Of a stretch of 64,000 bases of DNA, positions 18,183 to 26,876 are shown one piece after another (the stretch's first letter is position 1; every line of letters begins with the position of its first letter). Both the position numbers and the translations under genes were made by a program. The DNA lies in NCBI RefSeq assembly GCF_030272705.1, contig NZ_JARFYM010000023.1:40050-104049 (forward strand), in the 5' to 3' direction. This stretch comes from Rhizobium mayense (GTDB lineage Bacteria; Pseudomonadota; Alphaproteobacteria; Rhizobiales; Rhizobiaceae). The notes under the pieces are model-generated. The model saw only the letters and a list, made by a program, of their open reading frames with translations, searched no databases and had not been told where the DNA came from.

Positions 18183-18989
18183 TCATAGTCCGCTGGTCAA
18201 TACCTTATGGCATGACGGAGACACTCGCTGCAGATTGTCTCGCAGGCAGGCAATGCCCCGGCCGCCGCCAAGCGGCACCGAACGACAAAAAGCCCGGAAA
18301 TCCGGCCCGCACGATTGACGCATGATCATCAATTCTTCACGTGGCGTGAAGGATGGCATGGTGGTGCGCATAGCCGGCGCGGCCGTCGCCGCCGCTGCAC
18401 CACCACCGGCCGCAGGCGCAGAAGCGCTGCCTCCGAGGGCTGCGACTGCCTGCTGGCAGGATGGAGAGAGGGTTGAATTGTGCTGGCGAAGACAGGTAAG
18501 CGCTTCGGTGCCTCCTGGCGTAACACCCGAGCACTGTGCCATGAAATCAGACCGGCAGGCAGATTTGACGGCATTGCGCTGCGCCTGTGTCGGTTGATGT
18601 GCTTGCATTGCTCCGGAAGCCGCGGTGCCAGATTGCGCCGGCGCCGTTCCAGGTGTCTCGGCCGGCGCAGCGGCGCTGGACTTCTGCTTGGTTGTGCCGC
18701 CCACCGCCGATACGGCGCTTCGGCAGGCCGGAGAAAGTGTTGCGCTATGCTGTTGGAGGCAGGTTAGAGCTTCGATGCCGCCCGGCGACACGCCCGAACA
18801 TTGTGCGATGAAATCGGACCGGCAGGCCGACTTGATTGCATTGCGTTGTGCGGCGCTGGGCTGTTGAGAATGAGCGACGCCGACAAAAAGGCTGAGCACA
18901 CACAACGAGGTGCAAAGCACGGTGCAGGCCGACAGAAGATATTGCCTTCCATGCGGGACGGTCGCCAGAAAAGACGCAGATTTTCCCAT
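18183..18989 (-). CDS. Secreted protein with three Cys-rich repeats
   Basis: A 268-residue exported protein with a signal region (about residues 17-41). It contains three copies of a ~45-residue module. The first two, beginning near residues 45 and 131, are nearly identical and follow C-x3-F-x2-QC-x3-PGG-x2-AL-x-CL-x8-LSP-x-C. The third, more diverged, starts near residue 218 and is spaced by an Ala/Gly-rich linker. Four cysteines per module suggest two disulfides each. This resembles the bacterial 'cysteine rich repeat' (GLG1-like) family, whose function is not established. GGGGGG precedes the start. Confidence 0.75.
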   Translation of the reverse strand: MGKSASFLATVPHGRQYLLSACTVLCTSLCVLSLFVGVAHSQQPSAAQRNAIKSACRSDFIAQCSGVSPGGIEALTCLQQHSATLSPACRSAVSAVGGTTKQKSSAAAPAETPGTAPAQSGTAASGAMQAHQPTQAQRNAVKSACRSDFMAQCSGVTPGGTEALTCLRQHNSTLSPSCQQAVAALGGSASAPAAGGGAAAATAAPAMRTTMPSFTPREELMIMRQSCGPDFRAFCRSVPLGGGRGIACLRDNLQRVSPSCHKVLTSGL

Positions 18990-19183
18990 TGTTTCCCCCC
19001 AAGAAAAATTCTTCGTGCTTATCGAAGGAACCCGTCGGCCGAAGTAACGAGGTCAAAAAATCGCATGGGATGAAAGCTACGTGCGGCCGATATTCGATAT
19101 TAAATCAGTCATTACTAAATTATCATAACAAGCGTATGCACGAAAGGTAGCCAAACAGGCTACAATTCCTGGGAGGAAGTCAG

Positions 19184-20905
19184 TCACTGGTCCACCGACT
19201 GTTCCCCTCGACTGATCCACCTCCATGATCCGTCCGCGTGACACTCGAGCACGGCATCGTAAGCCTCTCGCGAGGTATCGGTGTCGGCGAAGTTGATGCA
19301 AGCGATCTCTCGCTCAGCAAGCAGTTCCAGGACAACGCGAAGCAGCTCGTGCCCAAAAATCACGTCCGCATTTTCCAGAAGAACATACCGAGGACCAGCA
19401 CTAAGCACCTCGGCAATCGCCATAATCTGCTGTTCGCGTGGCGACAATAGGCTCGACCAGTCGCACTCCTTGTCGAGATCATCAACGGTCAGGGCGCGGA
19501 CAAATCCGAGCCGCTTGAGGAGGGCAAGGATCTGATCATCAGACGCTTCGCTTTGCTGCTGTACCGGCACCAATATTTGTCGCAGGGTTCCAGGAGCGAG
19601 CTGGGTTCGTTGCGCGAGAAAACGCAGCTGATCGCGTGCCGGACGAATGATACGCCCCACTCCGGATGGGCCAAGTCCCGCCGTTATCCGGAACAAGGCG
19701 GTCGCCCCGCCATCATCGCCTCCCACCACTACGACGCGCGTGTCAGCCGGAAAGATCGCCGAAAGATCTTTCACTAACGCATGGCCGCTTGGTGACGTGA
19801 GCGTAAGGCCTTCATAGGCAAGGTTTCCGTCGGCCTCCACGACCTGCAGGTCGGTTTCTGTTGGCTCGGCAGCTTCTTCCATCGCTTCAATCAGCGAGCT
19901 GAGGCGCGCCACCACGACCGCGAAATTGGAAATCGATTTGAATTGACTGACAATAAATGAGAACGCGCCGACAAGCATCGCAAAGGCCGCCGCAGACTGG
20001 GTAACGACGCCGAACTCCATGTCGCCCCGGATGAATGCGGGGGCGATGATGAGGATCGGAATGATCTGAGTCATCCAGTTATAGCCCGTCGTGAAGAAAC
20101 CGACATTGCGGTTGATGACGATTATGCGCCTGAAGTTCGTGGCAAGTTCATCGAGACGCCTCAGCAAGAGATTGGCGTGCCTTTGCTCACCTGCCCCAAG
20201 CATGATCGATTCCGCGTTCTCGCGCACGCGGATCAAGCCGGACCGGAACGCTGCCTCGCGGTCGAGCTGATCATAGCTCAGGCTGATCAGGGGGCGGCCC
20301 AATACGATTGTCAGGTAAGATCCGGAGGCTGCGTATACGACAGCCGCGATAAGCAGCAGCGGGCTGATGACCCAAAGAACGCCTGAGAAGGTCAGGACAG
20401 TCAAAACGCTGTTCAGCAGCATCAATACGAAAGAAAGGGTCGTAACTGTGAAGGCGTTGATGTCATCGGCGATCCGCTGGTCAGGATTTGTGAGCTTGCC
20501 CCGAACCCCGACGCGGTAAAACGTCCCTCCGGTCATATAAAGGCCGACAGCGCGGCGCGTCAGGAATTCCCGCCAGAGCAAGGCGAGCCGTTCCTCCGAG
20601 AACCGGGCGATTACCGAAGCAACGGTCGATGCTGCGAAAGCCATGGTGTACAGGATGGCCTGGCGAATGAATTCTGCCGTCTGCCTTTCGGCGATGGCAG
20701 TCATGAAATGCCGGCCAACGAAGCTATTGACGACATTCAGAACACTGATGCCGCCGAAGAGAGCGACGAGAGCGAAAAGCAGGAATTTGGCTCTTCCGCC
20801 GACATCCGAGGTCATAAAGAGCCTGATCGCGCGGACGAACCTGCTCGCCGTCAACTTGAGCGGAATATGCTGCTGGCTCATGCGCGCCCCCGCTGTTATT
20901 GCCAT
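19184..20905 (-). CDS. ABC transporter of the SbmA/YddA type with a degenerate ATPase domain
   Basis: A 573-residue fusion of a membrane domain (six hydrophobic segments over residues 40-330, with EERLALLWREFLTRR and NPDQRIADDI motifs as in YddA/BacA relatives) and a C-terminal nucleotide-binding fold. The ATPase motifs are lost: the Walker A position reads GGDDGGAT (Ala401 for Lys), the signature reads LSPREQQ, Walker B reads YVLLEN (Glu511 and Asn512 replacing Asp-Glu), and no switch His is seen in CINFADTD. It starts 6 nt after the glycogen phosphorylase stop (an internal start at 20881 is also possible), so the genes are co-transcribed. Confidence 0.82.
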   Translation of the reverse strand: MAITAGARMSQQHIPLKLTASRFVRAIRLFMTSDVGGRAKFLLFALVALFGGISVLNVVNSFVGRHFMTAIAERQTAEFIRQAILYTMAFAASTVASVIARFSEERLALLWREFLTRRAVGLYMTGGTFYRVGVRGKLTNPDQRIADDINAFTVTTLSFVLMLLNSVLTVLTFSGVLWVISPLLLIAAVVYAASGSYLTIVLGRPLISLSYDQLDREAAFRSGLIRVRENAESIMLGAGEQRHANLLLRRLDELATNFRRIIVINRNVGFFTTGYNWMTQIIPILIIAPAFIRGDMEFGVVTQSAAAFAMLVGAFSFIVSQFKSISNFAVVVARLSSLIEAMEEAAEPTETDLQVVEADGNLAYEGLTLTSPSGHALVKDLSAIFPADTRVVVVGGDDGGATALFRITAGLGPSGVGRIIRPARDQLRFLAQRTQLAPGTLRQILVPVQQQSEASDDQILALLKRLGFVRALTVDDLDKECDWSSLLSPREQQIMAIAEVLSAGPRYVLLENADVIFGHELLRVVLELLAEREIACINFADTDTSREAYDAVLECHADGSWRWISRGEQSVDQ

Positions 20906-20911
20906 TCACCA

Positions 20912-23422
20912 TCAAGCAACAGGACAGGGTCTCGCATCCCAGATTTCGGCCGCATAATCGGCGATCGTACGATCGCTTGAGAACTTGCCGGAGCTGGCGA
21001 TGTTGAGCAGCGCTTTACGTGTCCATGCTCGAGGATCGGCGTAGAGAGACTGCAAACGCTGGTCCGCTTCCAGATATGAGGTGAGGTCCGCCAAATGCCT
21101 GAAGACATCGCCGCTCGTCAGGAGGATGTTGCGCAGCGCATCCACGACCCCGGGTTCGTGACGGCAGAAATGACCGGACAGGATCAGATCCAGCACCGCG
21201 CGGGTCTCCGGTTCGTTGTCGTAGTGCCAATATGGGCTATACCAGCCGCGGCTCCCCGCGACCTCTTCGGCCGTCAAACCGAACAGGAAGAAGTTGTCCT
21301 CGCCCGCCGCCTCGGCCATTTCGATCGTGGCCCCGTCGCGGGTGCCGATCGTCAGCGCACCATTCATCATGAACTTCATGTTGCTGGTGCCGCTCGCTTC
21401 GTATCCGGCTGTCGAGATCTGGTTGGAAACGTCACTGGCGGGGATGAGGCGCTCCGCCACCGAGACGCAGTAGTCGGGCAGGAAAACGACCTTGAGGCGC
21501 CCACGCACCTGAGGGTCGGCATCGATCGTGCCGGCGAGATTATTGAGAAATTTGATTATCAGCTTCGCCACAACGTAAGCGGGCGCGGCTTTGCCGGAAA
21601 AGAAGAAGGTGCGCGGCGCCATATCCAGGTCGGGATTTTCGCGAATCCGGTTGTAGAGCGCGACAATCCGCAGTGCGTTCAACAATTGCCGCTTGTATTC
21701 GTGAATGCGCTTGACCTGGCTGTCAAAGATCGCACTGGGATCGACGACGATGCCGGCGCTCGATTTCAGCCATGCGGCAAAGCGGTGCTTGGCCATCCGC
21801 TTGGCCTCCCGGACCTGATCGACAAAACCACTGTCATCGACGAGCGGTTTCAACCTTTCCAGCTCGCTGAGGTCGGTGATCCACCCCTCGCCTATGGCAT
21901 CGTTTATGCACCGTGCAAGCTCCAGGTTGGACATGAGCAGCCAGCGTCGGGGTGTGACGCCATTCGTCTTGTTGTTGAACCGTTGGGGGAATATCCCGGC
22001 TAGATCCTTGACGGTGGTTTCACGCAGCAGTCTCGAATGGATCTCGGCAACCCCGTTGGTGCTGTGCGAACCGACGATGGCAAGATGGGCCATACGCACC
22101 AGGTGTTCGCCACCATGCTCGATCAGGCTTGCCCGCTCGACCAGGCCTTGATCATGGGGAAAGCGGTTGAGGATCTCCTCCTTGAAACGCCGATCAATCT
22201 CCAGAATGATCTCGAGATGACGCGGCAACATCAGTTCGAACCACCGCAGCGGCCATTTCTCCAGTGCCTCGGGCAGAAGCGTGTGATTGGTGTAGGCGAG
22301 GCAAGCCCTAGTCAGATCCCAGGCATCATCCCAACTGAGATCCGCGTCATCGAGCAGGATGCGCATCAATTCGGCGACTGCCATGCTCGGATGCGTGTCG
22401 TTGAGCTGGATCGCCACCTTACCCGGCAGAGAATGCCAATCGGAATTATTCGAGCGAAACCGCCGGACGAGGTCGGCAAGCGAACATGCGACCAAGAAAT
22501 ATTCCTGAACGAACCGCAGGCCTTGTCCCATGCTCGTCGAATCGTCGGGGTAGAGAACCCGCGTGACCGTCTCTGCTGTGAGCCTTTGGGCGAGCGCGCT
22601 GACGAACTCACCGGCGCCGAATGTCTGGAAATCGAAACTTTCCGGCGTTGCGGCCGCCCAAAGTCGCAGCGTGTTTATGGTCATACCACCGTAGCCGACG
22701 ACCGGCCGGTCGTAGGGTATGCCGATGAGGCGGGACGGCATCCCAACCGCGACCCGCAGATTCCCTCCGCGGACCTCGAAGGAGCAGCCGAGTTTGATTT
22801 CCACGGCTTCCTGCGGGCGAGCGACCTCCCAGGGATCCGGCCGACGCAACCAGTTGTCCGGCTGCTCGCGTTGCCAGCCATCGACGATCGTCTGCTTGAA
22901 AATCCCGTACTCGTAGCGCAGCCCATACCCCATCGCCGGCAGTTGCATCGTCGCCATCGAGTCCAGGAAGCAGGCGGCGAGCCGTCCTAGCCCGCCGTTA
23001 CCCAATCCCGCGTCGGGCTCCTCGGCAAGAACGGCCAGTTCGTCAATATGCTCGTGATCGAAGAGCCGCTTGGCGAGGGGATCAAGTCGCAGATTGAGGA
23101 GATTGTTACTGAGGGATCGCCCGATCAGGAACTCCATCGACAGATAGTAGACCCGCTTCGGATTCTCCCTGTTGTAGGTCTGTTCCGTCCGTTGCCAACG
23201 CTGCGACAGCACATCCCTGACGGATCGGGCAATCGCCTCATATCGTTCGCGGTTTCCTGCATCCTCGGGAGCGATAACATTGTCGAAAAGCAAATGACGC
23301 TCATAGAGCCCATCATGGCTTCCCCTGAATTGGATGGGACCGCAGCCGTATTGTTCTGGAAGATGCGGAGAGGAAAGAGACTTGAAATCCTGCGGCTGAA
23401 CAGCCGCCTTCTCGCTGCTCAT
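20912..23422 (-). CDS. glgP: Glycogen/alpha-glucan phosphorylase
   Basis: An 836-residue PLP enzyme releasing glucose 1-phosphate from glycogen. Family signatures include EPDAGLGNGGLGRLAACFLDS (glycogen phosphorylase block, abbreviated), NKTNGVTPRRWL, KRIHEYKRQLLN and the PLP-lysine motif EASGTSNMKF. The ATG at 23422 is preferred over one at 23461 because AGGGGG precedes it. The next gene upstream on the same strand encodes a CBS-BON protein. No other glycogen gene is present in the window. Confidence 0.95.
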   Translation of the reverse strand: MSSEKAAVQPQDFKSLSSPHLPEQYGCGPIQFRGSHDGLYERHLLFDNVIAPEDAGNRERYEAIARSVRDVLSQRWQRTEQTYNRENPKRVYYLSMEFLIGRSLSNNLLNLRLDPLAKRLFDHEHIDELAVLAEEPDAGLGNGGLGRLAACFLDSMATMQLPAMGYGLRYEYGIFKQTIVDGWQREQPDNWLRRPDPWEVARPQEAVEIKLGCSFEVRGGNLRVAVGMPSRLIGIPYDRPVVGYGGMTINTLRLWAAATPESFDFQTFGAGEFVSALAQRLTAETVTRVLYPDDSTSMGQGLRFVQEYFLVACSLADLVRRFRSNNSDWHSLPGKVAIQLNDTHPSMAVAELMRILLDDADLSWDDAWDLTRACLAYTNHTLLPEALEKWPLRWFELMLPRHLEIILEIDRRFKEEILNRFPHDQGLVERASLIEHGGEHLVRMAHLAIVGSHSTNGVAEIHSRLLRETTVKDLAGIFPQRFNNKTNGVTPRRWLLMSNLELARCINDAIGEGWITDLSELERLKPLVDDSGFVDQVREAKRMAKHRFAAWLKSSAGIVVDPSAIFDSQVKRIHEYKRQLLNALRIVALYNRIRENPDLDMAPRTFFFSGKAAPAYVVAKLIIKFLNNLAGTIDADPQVRGRLKVVFLPDYCVSVAERLIPASDVSNQISTAGYEASGTSNMKFMMNGALTIGTRDGATIEMAEAAGEDNFFLFGLTAEEVAGSRGWYSPYWHYDNEPETRAVLDLILSGHFCRHEPGVVDALRNILLTSGDVFRHLADLTSYLEADQRLQSLYADPRAWTRKALLNIASSGKFSSDRTIADYAAEIWDARPCPVA

Positions 23423-23557
23423 GCTACCCCCTAGCCGTGCCTTGGCAGCGGCGGTTGTCATTGGTTACCGCATTCACGAGGACCCGCTTGTTGTGGGAGC
23501 AGCTCTGGCACTCTGGTTGCCAGGGTCTCCGAAGGTCCGCGGCCCTCTTCTGGTTCT

Positions 23558-24217
23558 TTAGGACTTGTGCTCCAAGAAATGATCCACGACACCAGCGACG
23601 CCGCGGACACTCTCGGCTGCGACGCGCGCCGCCTTCCGGCATTCCTCCGTCGAGACATGTCCCCACAAATGTACCACGCCGTTTGCCACCGTCACCGTCA
23701 GATCCTGTCCTTCGAGACCGGTGTTCTCACTCAAGCGAGTCATGATGCTGCGACGGATCGCTTCGTCACCAGGCGCCGTTTCATCGGGTTTGGCGAAGAT
23801 GATCGCCTGGAGAAGATCCGCACGGCTCACGATGCCGACCACGGCGCCCGCCCGCATCACGGGAAGGCGCTTGATACCGTGCTCCTGCATCAGGTTGGCG
23901 ACGCGTGCAAGCGGCGTGTCCTCCTCGACGGACACTGGATTGCGGCTCATCACATCGGCAACTTTCCATGCGTTGCTCTTGATGTATGTCTTGGCCCTCT
24001 CCTCCGGAGGCAAGGATTCATCGGCCTTGGTTCGATGACCTAACTCGGACCTCCGCAACAGATCGCCCTCTGTGATGAGGCCAACCAATCGTCCTTCATC
24101 GTCGATAACCGGGAGACCGCTGATATGATTGGCGAGCATCAGCTCTGCGGCCTGCTTGACGCTGTTGTCCGGCGAGACCTTGATAATTCTTTGCTTCATC
24201 ACGTCTCTTACGAGCAT
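23558..24217 (-). CDS. CBS-pair plus BON domain protein
   Basis: A 219-residue cytoplasmic protein. Two CBS motifs span residues 1-60 (VRDVMKQRIIKVSPDNSV, GLPVIDDEGRLVGLITEGDLL) and about 85-145 (VADVMSRNPVSVEEDTPL, VVGIVSRADLL). A BON domain follows at about 150-217 (VTVANGVVHLWGHVSTEECR, VRGVAGVVDHF). CBS pairs bind adenine nucleotides, and BON domains bind phospholipids or mediate contacts. In rhizobia such proteins occur in stress and microaerobic gene groups; that link is inference. It lies upstream of the phosphorylase gene on the same strand. Confidence 0.88.
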   Translation of the reverse strand: MLVRDVMKQRIIKVSPDNSVKQAAELMLANHISGLPVIDDEGRLVGLITEGDLLRRSELGHRTKADESLPPEERAKTYIKSNAWKVADVMSRNPVSVEEDTPLARVANLMQEHGIKRLPVMRAGAVVGIVSRADLLQAIIFAKPDETAPGDEAIRRSIMTRLSENTGLEGQDLTVTVANGVVHLWGHVSTEECRKAARVAAESVRGVAGVVDHFLEHKS

Positions 24218-24569
24218 CGCGTCAACTCCGACCTAGAAATCCGAGCCCAAATTTGTTGTCTAATATATAGCTCCGCACAGGGGCTGAGACAACTTAGGGA
24301 CAATACTGAGCGAGGCACGCGCAGGTGGAAAAAGGGACTCCGATTATCGAAGATTGAGGTCTAGTATAGCGGTCTGGTTGTACATCCCTCGCAACATATT
24401 TGGCGCTGCGACGGCAACGTTGATTTGTGCCTCGTTGATAGCTTCGGAGACGCGAACAGTGGCCATATCGACCATCCCCGAGGTTGTCCGGTCTTACGCC
24501 GATCTTGTTTGCTCGCGCCTATTCACCCATCCGTCAAAAACCTGGCGGCTCGACTGTCGTTCATTTCAC

Positions 24570-25268
24570 TTGATCCTCGCTCTGGTGATAGTTTTGGCCT
24601 TGTCTCCCGCTCAGTCCTTTGCGCAATCGCCGCTTGGTGCGGGAATGCCCGAGGTGGAGTTCGGCGCGCGAAAAATATTCTTCATGCTCTTTCTGATGCT
24701 CGGCCCGATCAAGATCCTGGTGCCCTTCGTGGCGATGACCGGCAATTGCGACCGCCGCTTTCGACATCGCATGGCGCGGAGAGCAATCCTCTTTTCAGCC
24801 GCAGCCCTGGCAATCGCCGGCTTGCTAGGACGTACCATGCTTGAGAATTTCGAAATCTCATTGCCTGTCCTGGCGATGACCGGAGGCATCATCCTGTTTC
24901 TCGTGGCCCTGCAAACCGTATTGCAACAGTCTGCCAGCATGCCGGTTCGCTCGAACGAGACGGACAAACCGCCAGATCTTAAATTGGCCCTTACTCCCCT
25001 GGCGTTTCCGACAATTGTAACGCCTTACGGAGTCGCCGCGGTCATCGTTTTCGCAACACTGGCAGGTGGCCGGCAAGCCGAAGGCCTCACCGTCACCACT
25101 ATCGTATTGCTGATTCTGGCCCTGGACTGGGTGGCGATGCTGTTTGCGGAAACCATTCTGAGCTGGATCGGTACTTTGCTTCAGGTACTGGCGGTCGTGC
25201 TCGGGGTTACGCAGGCAGCCCTTGGCCTACAGATTATCCTGCATAGCTTCAGTATGATCAAATGGTAG
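24570..25268 (+). CDS. MarC family membrane protein
   Basis: A polytopic membrane protein with about six hydrophobic segments and the MarC/UPF0056 motifs: KIFFMLFLMLGPIKILVPFV near the start, ALTPLAFPTIVTPYGVAAVI in the middle, and a final membrane helix. The start is uncertain. TTG at 24570 gives a signal-like N-terminus (ILALVIVLALSPAQSFAQ). ATG at 24645 and TTG at 24354 are alternatives, and the extra N-terminus before 24570 is not family-like. The role of the family is unknown; the old link to multiple antibiotic resistance has not held up. Confidence 0.78.
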   Translation: MILALVIVLALSPAQSFAQSPLGAGMPEVEFGARKIFFMLFLMLGPIKILVPFVAMTGNCDRRFRHRMARRAILFSAAALAIAGLLGRTMLENFEISLPVLAMTGGIILFLVALQTVLQQSASMPVRSNETDKPPDLKLALTPLAFPTIVTPYGVAAVIVFATLAGGRQAEGLTVTTIVLLILALDWVAMLFAETILSWIGTLLQVLAVVLGVTQAALGLQIILHSFSMIKW

Positions 25269-25352
25269 AGAAGCCTCCCGGCTACAGCGCAGCCGCTTCT
25301 ACTCGAAGCCATCGAGTAGAAGCATCCGAGTGCTCTCTCCGCGGTATCCTTG

Positions 25353-26672
25353 CTACAGCCACCCACCGGTGAATCCGGCCTGGCGCAGGCCGCGGACGAC
25401 GGGCTCGCAATTGCCCATCAGGTTCCAGAGGAAGCCGGTTCGATAGTTCTCGATCATCAGCGCTACCGGCCCTTGATCGATCCCAAAATGGTAAGGGCTT
25501 ATCCACCAGCCGGTCGGGCTATTTTCATCCTTGAACGTCTGATTGAAGGATGGCTTGAAGCCATAGAGCCGCCTCATGCCCAGCTTTAGGGAAGCAAAAT
25601 TGCGGAGGGTCGGAATGACGATCTCGGGCGCAAACGGAAGGGACGCGACGACGACCCAGGGCGATACGGTACCGTCGTCCGGCCCGAACGGTGCGCCCCG
25701 TGCGACGTAGTCGAAGAACTCGCGGCGCGCACCGCCAATATCCTTGGTCAGCCAGCCGGGGCCGTCGCTCGCGGTAAATCCCCAGCAGTGCTCGCCGTAT
25801 CCTTCGAATCCCAAGGGATTTCGGATCGCATATTCCTGCTGTACGAAGGTCGCTTGCCGGCTGTTTTGGAAATAGTCGCTGTCATGCTCCCGCATGAATT
25901 CATCGCGAATCTCTCGGAAATCGATCCACATATGCGAAAGCTGATGCGTAAAGAGCGGACCGGAATAAAGCAGTTCGCGCCCGAAGATGTTTCGCCACTC
26001 ATAGCTTTCCGTATAAGCCGCATAGCTTTCCGGCGGTAGCGGATGGGTCGGTGAGCCAAGTCCGAGTATGTAGAGAAGCAAGCCTTCGTCATAGCCGCGC
26101 CAGCGATAGGGGATGAAACCATTTTCCGGTCGCCAGCCATGGGTCAGTGTCGCGCCGTGGTCACACGCCCAGTTCCAGTCCGCCCGCTCGTAGAGCGCCG
26201 TGCCGAGTTGCCTGACCTTCGCCTCATCTTCTGAGTCCCCATCAAAATAGGTGGCGACGGTCAAAGCGCCGGCAAACAGAAAAGCCGAGTCGATCGTCGA
26301 CAATTCGCACTGCCAGACCCGTCGCCCTGTCTCGATGTCGAGGAAATGATAGAAGAAGCCTTTGTAACCGGAGGCGTCAGGTTCCGGTCCCTGGTGGCAA
26401 TTCATCAAGAATTCCAGCCGCCGCCGCGCGATCTTGGCGGCAAATTCGCGAATGATGACGCCACGCTCGACCACGACCGGAATAGTGGCAAGCGCCATGC
26501 CGATGGCGGCGATGCTTGCCGGTGCGCCCGCTTGCGTCTTGTCACGCACCAACCCGTTGTCCGGGTTGGTGCATTGCAGATAGTAAAGCACCGTCGTGAA
26601 CTGAAGACGACCGAGATCCTCATCGGTCGGCATTCGGCTCAGATCGACATCGGTTAAATGCAAGTCCAACAT
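25353..26672 (-). CDS. Glucoamylase-like protein (cyclic-glucan-associated family)
   Basis: A 439-residue protein with an alpha/alpha-barrel glucoamylase-like fold. Supporting blocks are GLVRDKTQAG.ASIAAIGMALA near the N-terminus, ELSTIDSAFLFAGAL, HGWRPENGFIPYRWRGYDEGLLLYILGLGSP, and the late FNQTFKDENSPTGWWISPYHFGIDQGP. Homologous domains occur as stand-alone beta-1,2-glucanases and fused to cyclic beta-1,2-glucan synthases. No signal peptide is obvious, so a cytoplasmic site is possible. ATG at 26672 (MLDLHL) is preferred over an upstream TTG or ATG because the upstream residues are not family-like. The substrate is unproven. Confidence 0.78.
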   Translation of the reverse strand: MLDLHLTDVDLSRMPTDEDLGRLQFTTVLYYLQCTNPDNGLVRDKTQAGAPASIAAIGMALATIPVVVERGVIIREFAAKIARRRLEFLMNCHQGPEPDASGYKGFFYHFLDIETGRRVWQCELSTIDSAFLFAGALTVATYFDGDSEDEAKVRQLGTALYERADWNWACDHGATLTHGWRPENGFIPYRWRGYDEGLLLYILGLGSPTHPLPPESYAAYTESYEWRNIFGRELLYSGPLFTHQLSHMWIDFREIRDEFMREHDSDYFQNSRQATFVQQEYAIRNPLGFEGYGEHCWGFTASDGPGWLTKDIGGARREFFDYVARGAPFGPDDGTVSPWVVVASLPFAPEIVIPTLRNFASLKLGMRRLYGFKPSFNQTFKDENSPTGWWISPYHFGIDQGPVALMIENYRTGFLWNLMGNCEPVVRGLRQAGFTGGWL

Positions 26673-26876
26673 GGCTAGCCGACCAAGCCTTTCTGGAGGA
26701 TATCTGGACGGCGCGCCTGCGCGAGCCCTCCCGCCTTCGTTCCCGTGTTGAACAGTCGAACTGAACGCACTTGGACGCACCCGGGAGGCAAGCCCCCTGA
26801 GCGCGTGGAAGTGACGACTTCAATTTCGCCCATTGGACAATTCCCCCAATCGAAGCGGCCACAGGCCGAGCGTCAT

